A DNA stretch of 59,146 nucleotides from Ceratorhiza oryzae-sativae (taxonomy: Eukaryota; Basidiomycota; Agaricomycetes; Cantharellales; Ceratobasidiaceae), in assembly GCA_030998015.1 (NCBI GenBank), contig JARWMV010000093.1, positions 1-59,146 on the forward strand, read 5' to 3'. The notes below the pieces were generated by a model. That model saw only the letters and a list, made by a program, of their open reading frames with translations, was not told the origin of the DNA and ran no database searches. The translations under genes were made by a program, and so were the position numbers. This document shows, piece after piece, positions 51,990-59,146 of the stretch (position 1 is its first letter; each line of letters opens with the position of its first letter).

Positions 51990-54116
51990 GAAAGTCGCAT
52001 TAATTTTATTATTAAATTTTATTATTTACACAATTGTGCATTTAGATTCTATTGAAAATACTTATCTTGCTTTCAATCTCCTTGTTTGTAAGGAACCAGG
52101 ATTTATAATATCGCCAGATAATTCGATATATGTCTTGGCCTAAGATTGAGCGATTTAAAAAACATATAGCCCTTGATCATTGTCAAGATGTACCATCCGC
52201 CGGCGTTAGAGGGAATCCTCAGATGAGGTAGCCTTGACCATGAGTCTCATGGTCCAGGCTACCTCCCATAAAGATTCCCTCGTAGAAAATGACGACCGTT
52301 CGTCATTTTCAGCCGGCGGCTAAATATCGATATTATGCCGCGCACTAGCAATCGCAAACGGTTGCGATTGCTCACGTTGGTTGGTGGGACAAGTCCCACC
52401 AGCAACTAACGCGCGCGGGCCCCCGCTCTATCGGCTAAAATCTTAGGTGTAACCCAAGATTTCAGCCGCCCTGCCTAGAGAACTGCGCTTTAGCGCACGT
52501 CTTGGCAGGGGTAATAAAGCGGAGGGTCAACGACCCGTGGGCATTGTTAACGAGGCCGCGTTCGCGGCGAGCCGCGCGCACGCCAGGGCCGCCTTGGCAA
52601 GCCAAGGCGTTCGCAGGCGTGCACGGGTAATATTCTTTCTTTCCGAAAAGCCTGGAATGGAGTTAGCGGTATTTACAAAATCACGTTTCTACCATTCCGG
52701 TTATTTAGCTACTATGGTTCTAGTGTTGATTTAGGGGCCCGATTCAAATATCATTTTTGCAGCGCGCTATGCGGCTGCCCAGCAGCGCGCTATGCGGCTG
52801 CCCAGCAGCGCGCTATGCGGCTGCCCAGCAGCGCGCTATGCGGCTGCCCAGCAGCGCGCTATGCGGCTGCCCAGCAGCGCGCTATGCGGCGCCCCAGCAG
52901 CGCGCTATGCGGCTGCCCAGCAGCGCGCTATGCGGCTGCCCAGCAGCGCGCTATGCGGCTGCCCAGCAGCGCGCTATGCGGCTGCCCAGCAGCGCGCTAT
53001 GCGGCTGCCCAGCAGCGCGCTATGCGGCTGCCCACAATGGACCCAAACAAAACAACTTCTTGGGTATATTTCTTAAAGTATTTGGTTGGTCTTTATTTTC
53101 AATCACTGTAGACCCCCGACATTGCCGCGCGCGTTAGTTGCTGGTGGGACTTGTCCCACCAACCAACGTGAGCAATCGCAACCGTTTGCGATTGCTAGTG
53201 CGCGGCATAATATCGATATTTAGCCGCCGGCTGAAAATGACGAACGGTCGTCATTTTCTACGAGGGAATCTTTAGGATTCCCTCTAACGCCGGCGGGCAT
53301 TACAATATCGGGGGGTTGCTGCCCACCAAACAATGCAGCGTAGCTGCACATGTTTGGGGTCAGTAGTAGAAACTTGTACCCGAGAACAGCTAAATGACCG
53401 AGAAAATTGGTATTTATCTAACTTCAAACCGCTCCTTAATATTTTAATGATTGCATCATCGGATCCACGAGTTCCAGGTATTTTATCGGCATTAACTCGA
53501 GCAAAGATTAGTTCTAGCTTACAGGTCGAAAAGATTCTGAAGCCACTCGAGTTCGAAAAAGTATTTCAAAACTGGGAATAAATAATCCATTTTATGGTAA
53601 AGGTCCCGGAATCCGAGCTTTAGATATTGCAGGTGACCCCCAATAAGGCAATGGCTCCCAATGCGTCACAAACGTATTGGGGGGGGCCATACCTTATGCA
53701 ATGAGCGCCACAAGTCTTGTGGCGCGCATTGCAATCATTGGGGAGCAGCTGAAAAAGCTGGAACTAAAATTTATGTATATGACCCGTGCACGCCTGCGAA
53801 CGCCTTGCTTAAGCCAAGGCGGCCCTGGCGTGCGCGCGGCTCGCCGCGAACGCGGCCCGATAACCATACCCACGGGTCGTTGACCCTCCGCTTATCGGCT
53901 GAAATCTTGGGTTACACCTAAGATTTCAGCCGATAAGCGGGGTATGATGCAACTAATTTTACACTTGTGAGTGGGGGCCCTTTTCGAAGTATCCGAATGG
54001 CTGCAAAGGTAACGCACATTTCTGCAAGAACACTTGGCAGAAAATAGATACAAAAAACCATTCAAAGGATATTATATTACAGTCATGCTCAATTCACAAT
54101 ATAAAAACCATTAAAA
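51990..54116 (+). pseudogene. Inverted copy of the nad1 intron 1 GIY-YIG gene
   Basis: Mirror of 41620-43730, with the tandem array at 52758-53032. One array unit reads gcggcgcccc instead of gcggctgccc. Confidence 0.78.
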
Positions 54117-54136
54117 TCCCCTTTCCCCAAGAAAAG

Positions 54137-54246
54137 TCGCAGATGCGGCTAAATTAGTGCTTAAAGAAACAATTATACCAGCACAAGCAAATAAAGTACT
54201 TTTTTATTTAGCACCTGTTGCTACTTTAATCTTTAGTCTATTAGGT
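54137..54246 (+). CDS. nad1: nad1 exon 2, inverted copy
   Basis: 110 nt, identical in coding content to 41474-41583. Confidence 0.88.
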
Positions 54247-54648
54247 CTAAAATAACCTGGCTTAATTAAAATTTCACTATATGCTAGAACAATTGACCCC
54301 CAATGCCTTACAGCATGTTGGGGGCAATTGCCCCCCCAAACAATGCAGCGTAGCTGCATTGTTTGGGGGGTCAATTGTCAAAAACCTCTGGGTAGCTGGC
54401 CATTCCATTGTAGGTGAAATGGCATGTTAGGCTATAAATTCTGAGGTATTATTATCCCTTGTTGTCTACAAACAGCAAGAAAATTTCTTATTTGTGATAT
54501 TAACTTTCGACTAGCAGGCTTTAATGACAAAAATCAAAGCCTCAGAGACTATACGTGAAAATTTTGTAAAATAGACAGAAAAGTGCATTAATTCCAATGC
54601 TTTACGCCTTTTCATTAATCTATTGAGAAAAAGACATAGTCCAAACTA
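54247..54648 (+). other. nad1 intron 2 group I core, inverted copy
   Basis: P7 strands 'agagactatacgtg' at about 54546-54559 and 'gacatagtcc' at about 54633-54642, with the D composite (about 54290-54378) inserted near the 5' end. Confidence 0.8.
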
Positions 54649-55936
54649 ATGCAAAATATTTTAGCAAATATAGTTGAATTCGTTAATAAAATTAAAAATT
54701 GGTTATTTATATTTAACGCATATGTTAAAGATGCTTATGCTAAATTCAAATTTTTTGTGTTAACTACTTTAATAAAATTTTACTGCTATATGCCTCCGCG
54801 CGCGTTAGTTGCTGGTGGGACTTGTCCCACCAACCAACGTGAGCAATCGCAACCGTTTGCGATTGCTAGTGCGCGGCATAATATCGATATTTAGCCGCCG
54901 GCTGAAAATGACGAACGGTCGTCATTTTCTACGAGGGAATCTTTATGGGAGGTAGCCTGGACCATGAGACTCATGTCAAGGCTACCTCATCTGAGGATTC
55001 CCTCTAACGCCGGCGGAGTCTAAGAAAATATTCTACTGATTCTACGGACGTAAAAAATAGCCGTATAAAGGGGCCTAGAACTCCGGACGCCCCAGATCTG
55101 ACCGAATATCAAACCCCCGCTTAGGGTCATCCAGCATTGTATTTATATATAAATACATGCTGTTGACCCGAGGGGTTTGGTTATCGAGGCCGCGCGTTCG
55201 CGGCGAGCCGCGCGCACCCAGGGCCGCCTTGGCTTGATTATTGACCTTAAGGTCAATATGAGCCAAGCTTGCTTGGCTTAAGCCAGGGCGTTCGCAGGCG
55301 TGCACGGGTCAAAAAGAAGTAATATTTGGAACAATGCTGGGAGATGCTACAGCAGAAAAATCTCAATTAAATGGTAACACAAGATTGCGGTTTTATATGT
55401 CTAATGTAAACCAAGAATTAATTTTTCATTTATATTCTATTTTTAAACCCTTTGTTAGAACAGCCCCCAAAGAAGTTACCAGAAAACAAAACGAACTTAC
55501 TGGGAAAATTCATACAGATATACGGTTTTCTACCTTAAAATATCCTATGTTTAACTGGGTAATTGACGACTTTTATGTTAAAGATTTACAAAATAACATA
55601 AAAATTGTACCTTAAATGCCCATGAAAAACTAACACCCGTTGGTTTAGCTTTTCTTATTATGGATGATGCTTCGTTTAACATAACAAAAGGCCATTTAGT
55701 CATTTGTACAGATTCTTACTCAAAAGAAGATGTTTCCAAAAAAACACCTTCACGGTGGTTTGGGCCCTACGGGCTACGCTTAATTGATATTTTTAATTCT
55801 AAATTTGGATTATCTTGTGGATTGATTAACCATGGAATTACAAAAGGCGGAAATATCTCTTATCGAATCCGAATTAACAAATCCTCAATGCCCTCTTTAA
55901 TTAACTTAGTTAAACCCCACATCATACCCTCAATGC
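54649..55936 (+). pseudogene. Inverted copy of the nad1 intron 2 LAGLIDADG gene
   Basis: Mirror of 39781-41069. A base is missing near 55614 (ATTGTACCTTAAATG), giving a premature stop not present in the left arm. Confidence 0.8.
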
Positions 55937-56196
55937 CCGCGCGCGTTAGTTGCTGGTGGGACTTGTCCCACCAACCAACGTGAGCAATCGCAACCGTTTG
56001 CGATTGCTAGTGCGCGGCATAATATCGATATTTAGCCGCCGGCTGAAAATGACGAACGGCGTCATTTTCTACGAGGGAATCTTTATGGGAGGTAGCCTGG
56101 ACCATGAGACTCATGGTCAAGGCTACCTCATCTGAGGATTCCCTCTAACGCCGGCGGGGGTCTTTAATGTTCAAGGGCATATTTTGCATAGTTTTG

Positions 56197-56555
56197 TGGG
56201 CAGTAATTCCTTTCGGAGATGGTTTAGTACTCTTCGATTTCTCTTTAGGAATCTTGTATACATTAGCTCTATCCTCTCTAGGAATCTATGGAGTATTATT
56301 TGCGGGATGGTCTGCTAATTCTAAATACGCCTTTTTAGGTTCTTAAGATCAACTGCGGCTATGATAAGTTACGAGTTAGTACTTAGTTCAGCGGTAGTAA
56401 TTGTAATTTTAATCACAGGTTCGTTCAACATTACAAAAATCATTGAGAGCCAACAAGCTGTTTGGAGTGTTATACCCCTACTAACAATATTTTTATTCTA
56501 TTTCATATCAGTATTGGCAGAAACATCAAGAACTCCATTTGATCTTCAGGAGGCT
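56197..56555 (+). pseudogene. nad1: nad1 exon 3, inverted copy with frameshift
   Basis: Missing T near 56343 (TTCTTAAG versus TTCTTTAAG in the left arm). Otherwise the same exon. Confidence 0.88.
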
Positions 56556-57930
56556 GCATTACTAAGAGTATAACCACAATTTGGCTCTAAGGATTCGGTC
56601 TCCTTAAAGACCGCTATATGCTGGAAAATTCTACCGGTTGAACACATAGCCGTTCTTTCTGTATGTTTAGTAGAACAATCAGCAGGAAACACTAAACTTC
56701 CCGCTAGTTCCCTGTAGACCCCCAATAATTGCAATGTCGCCATTGACCCCCCAAACTGATGCAGCTATGCTGCATTGTTTGGGGGGTAACCTTATTGGGG
56801 GGCGGATGCCCCTCAAACAATGCAGCGGACCCTCCCACCTGGGATTGGGTCCGCTGCACATGTTTGGGGGCACTAGCATTTTATGAGCTGACGACAGGGT
56901 TCCCGCTTGGGGCAAGTTTGGTATCCTCAGAGAATAGACGTGGTCAATGGAATTCTTAAACTATACCCCGCTAATCGATACCCCTGCCAAGACGTGCGCT
57001 AAAGCGCAGTTCTCTAGGCAGGGTGTAGATTTGCCTTCGCAAATCATCGATTATTGGAGCCCTCCGCGCTTAGGCCGCCCTGCGGGCGATCAAAGAGCGC
57101 GGAGGGTTTTAGTTTAATGTTTAGTTTTCCATTAAGATAATATTCCTTTTTAATCTAGGTAAATAGAATAAATTAAATTTAAAGGCTAACTAGCAAGTCT
57201 ATAACTCTAAACCCCAGATCACATAGCTTCTCGAATGGGCCTATGAAGGTTTGCCCCCGTTCGGCAACTAGATCAGTGCTGAAATTTGAACTAGTTGCAA
57301 AATTTTTTAAAAGAGATTCTAGTTGAAAATTTAATTTTATATGCAAAATGGAATTTACAGGGTCCCACTCCCCCTCTCTTGGCTACGATTGTTAGCCTCG
57401 GGGTCTGGGCAGCCGCGTAACGCGCTGCAACTATGAAGAAATCCGCGCGCGTTAGTTGCTGTGGGGACTTGTCCCACCAACCAACGTGAGCAATCGCAAC
57501 CGTTTTGCGATTGCTAGTGCGCGGCATAATATCGATATTTAGCCGCCGGCTGAAAATGACGAACGGTCGTCATTTTCTACGAGGGAATCTTTAGGATTCC
57601 CTCTAACGCCGGCGGGCCAAGTCTTGTGACAAGATAAATCCTTTGCCATTTGAACTGGTGGGGCGTATTTAGATTTAGAGACTATTACAATATCTACCAA
57701 TAAAAATGTTATCAAATTTGACCCGAGCACGCCTGCGAACGCCCTGGCTTAAGCCAAGGCGGCCCTGGCGTGCGCGCGGCGTCTGATTCCGAGGTACCCT
57801 GGAACTGAAAGTTCCAGGGTACCTCGCAATACCTCGCCGCGAACGCGGCCTCGATAACCAAACCCTCGGGTCTACGCGTATCGGCTGAAATCTTGGGTTA
57901 CACCTAAGATTTTAGCCGATAAGCGGGGGT

Positions 57931-59146
57931 TTGATTAATTTCTATTTCCTCTTAGAGGATATCTATATTTCAATTTTACTTTGTGTGTTTTTAATTACAG
58001 TTATATTTACTATGTTAATTGAATTTGAAGAGATACTTAACTTTATCCTTCCAAATAATATGGTATCTAGCTTAATCTCTGCATTAGTGCCTTTAAAGGT
58101 ATATTCTGATTTAAATGATCCTAAAGATGTTCGTGCAGATCTTAAAAAAGTTGGCGGTGTTTATGGTTTAGTCAACACTAAAGATGGAAAACAATACATA
58201 GGGTCCAGCAAAGATATGTATGAAAGATTCACAGATCCCGCGCGCGTTAGTTGCTGGTGGGACTTGTCCCACCAACCAACGTGAGCAATCGCAACCGTTT
58301 GCGATTGCTAGTGCGCGGCATAATATCGATATTTAGCCGCCGGCTGAAAATGACGAACGTCGTCATTTTCTACGAGGGAATCTTTAGGATTCCCTCTAAC
58401 GCCGGCGGAGGGTATCACAACAAATGCCAGATTACAGCGAAGTATGAAAAAACATGGTATAAATAATTTTATTTTTGTAGTTTATTATTATCACGAAGAT
58501 CCTTTAACTCAAGCTTCGGATCCGTCTGTGTACGGCTTAAGCCGCACACATACGTCTCCTCTACAAGCGTGAAGTTGTTGCACGTACGTGCAACAATTTC
58601 AGCTAGAGTCGCTGTAGTTTTAACTGACCCGTGCCCGCCTACGATCGCAGCTGCGGCCCTGGCGTGCGCGGGCGTCTGATTCCGAGGTACCCTGGAACTG
58701 AAAGTTCCAGGGTACCTCGCAATACCTCGCGGCCAGAGGGGCCGCCTCGCGCACAACCCACGGCACGGGTAAGCCTGCCCCTCCGCGCTCTTTGATCGCC
58801 AGCAGGCGGCCAAGCGCGGAGGGCTCCACTAATCGATGATTTGCGAAGGCAAATCTACACCCTGCCTAGAGAACTGCGCTTTAGCGCACGTCTAGGCAGG
58901 GGTATCGATTAGCGGGGTAGGGTTTGGTGGTGGATGGGCCCGAGCGGAGCGACGGTCCTCACCACCACGGGGGGTGATATTGAAACAGAGGTTATTAAAA
59001 GCTTTCCTTTCGAAGAATTATTTAATTTCAAACAGGAAGCTAAATCTATGCTAGGCCCGCGCGCGTTAGTTGCTGGTGGGACTTGTCCCACCAACCAACG
59101 TGAGCAATCGCAAACCGTTTTGCGATTGCTAGTGCGCGGCATAATA
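57931..59146 (+). pseudogene. Inverted, 3'-truncated copy of the nad1 intron 3 GIY-YIG gene
   Basis: Mirror of about 36563-37782. The window ends inside the long B element that follows SMLG. Several indels, including in the first codons. Confidence 0.78.

Larger units (their letters stand above)
47871..59146 (+). repeat. Right arm of giant inverted repeat 2, error-rich copy
   Basis: Inverted copy of 36563-47867. It carries B at 50797-50968, 52197-52418, 53125-53296, 54796-55016, 55937-56157, 57443-57615, 58238-58408 and 59057-59146 (cut by the window end). It also has A at about 50316-50479, 51225-51415, 52419-52629, 53781-53942, 55110-55308, 57721-57932 and 58625-58770, and C at about 56967-57107 and 58781-58918. 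Many positions lack single bases relative to the left arm. Confidence 0.92.

Overview
This window is fungal mitochondrial DNA. It carries respiratory complex I genes (nad1 in four exons, nad4), the fungal mitochondrial ribosomal protein gene rps3, five kinds of mitochondrial-type tRNA, group I introns and many LAGLIDADG and GIY-YIG homing endonuclease (HE) frames. Nad genes exclude Saccharomyces and fission yeasts. A free-standing rps3 and the protein style would suit a basidiomycete, but I cannot fix the taxon. The recognised exons use TGG for Trp and contain no in-frame TGA.

Layout. 1-3018: 3' end of rps3 with a group I intron holding a LAGLIDADG HE. About 3200-16858: tRNA-Arg, tRNA-Gly, broken HEs, tRNA-Cys, tRNA-Pro, an HE fused to a copied nad4 leader, then nad4. 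At 16859 the sequence turns around and reads back as its own reverse complement to about 30522, so every gene of the left arm appears again inverted. The right-arm nad4 (17645-19171, minus) is the intact one. 30523-36560 is single copy: tRNA-Leu and the last exon of nad1. About 36560-47868 carries the rest of nad1 on the minus strand (exons 46081-45922, 41583-41474, 39518-39159, 35142-34783; 990 nt in total), with HEs in its three introns. A second turn-around at about 47869 copies this part inverted to the end of the window. That copy is peppered with single-base deletions.

The dominant feature is invasion by GC-rich, perfectly folding mini-elements. Family B (172, 212 or 222 bp, 52 copies, two consecutive three-way-junction folds) and family A (about 165-250 bp hairpin mosaics, usually flanked by 5-bp TCATA or TCAAA direct repeats) are the main ones. 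Family C (141 bp), small D hairpins (CCCCAAAC...GTTTGGGG), a 23-bp tandem unit and GTTGAC hairpins accompany them. Essential exons are almost free of them, while nearly every HE frame is hit several times. Removing the elements at their exact ends rejoins the HE protein in frame at most sites I checked. Both turn-around points lie inside such hairpins, and one outer edge of the first palindrome lies exactly at the end of a B copy. The elements are therefore tied to the inverted duplications, whether these are real or arose in sequencing or assembly.
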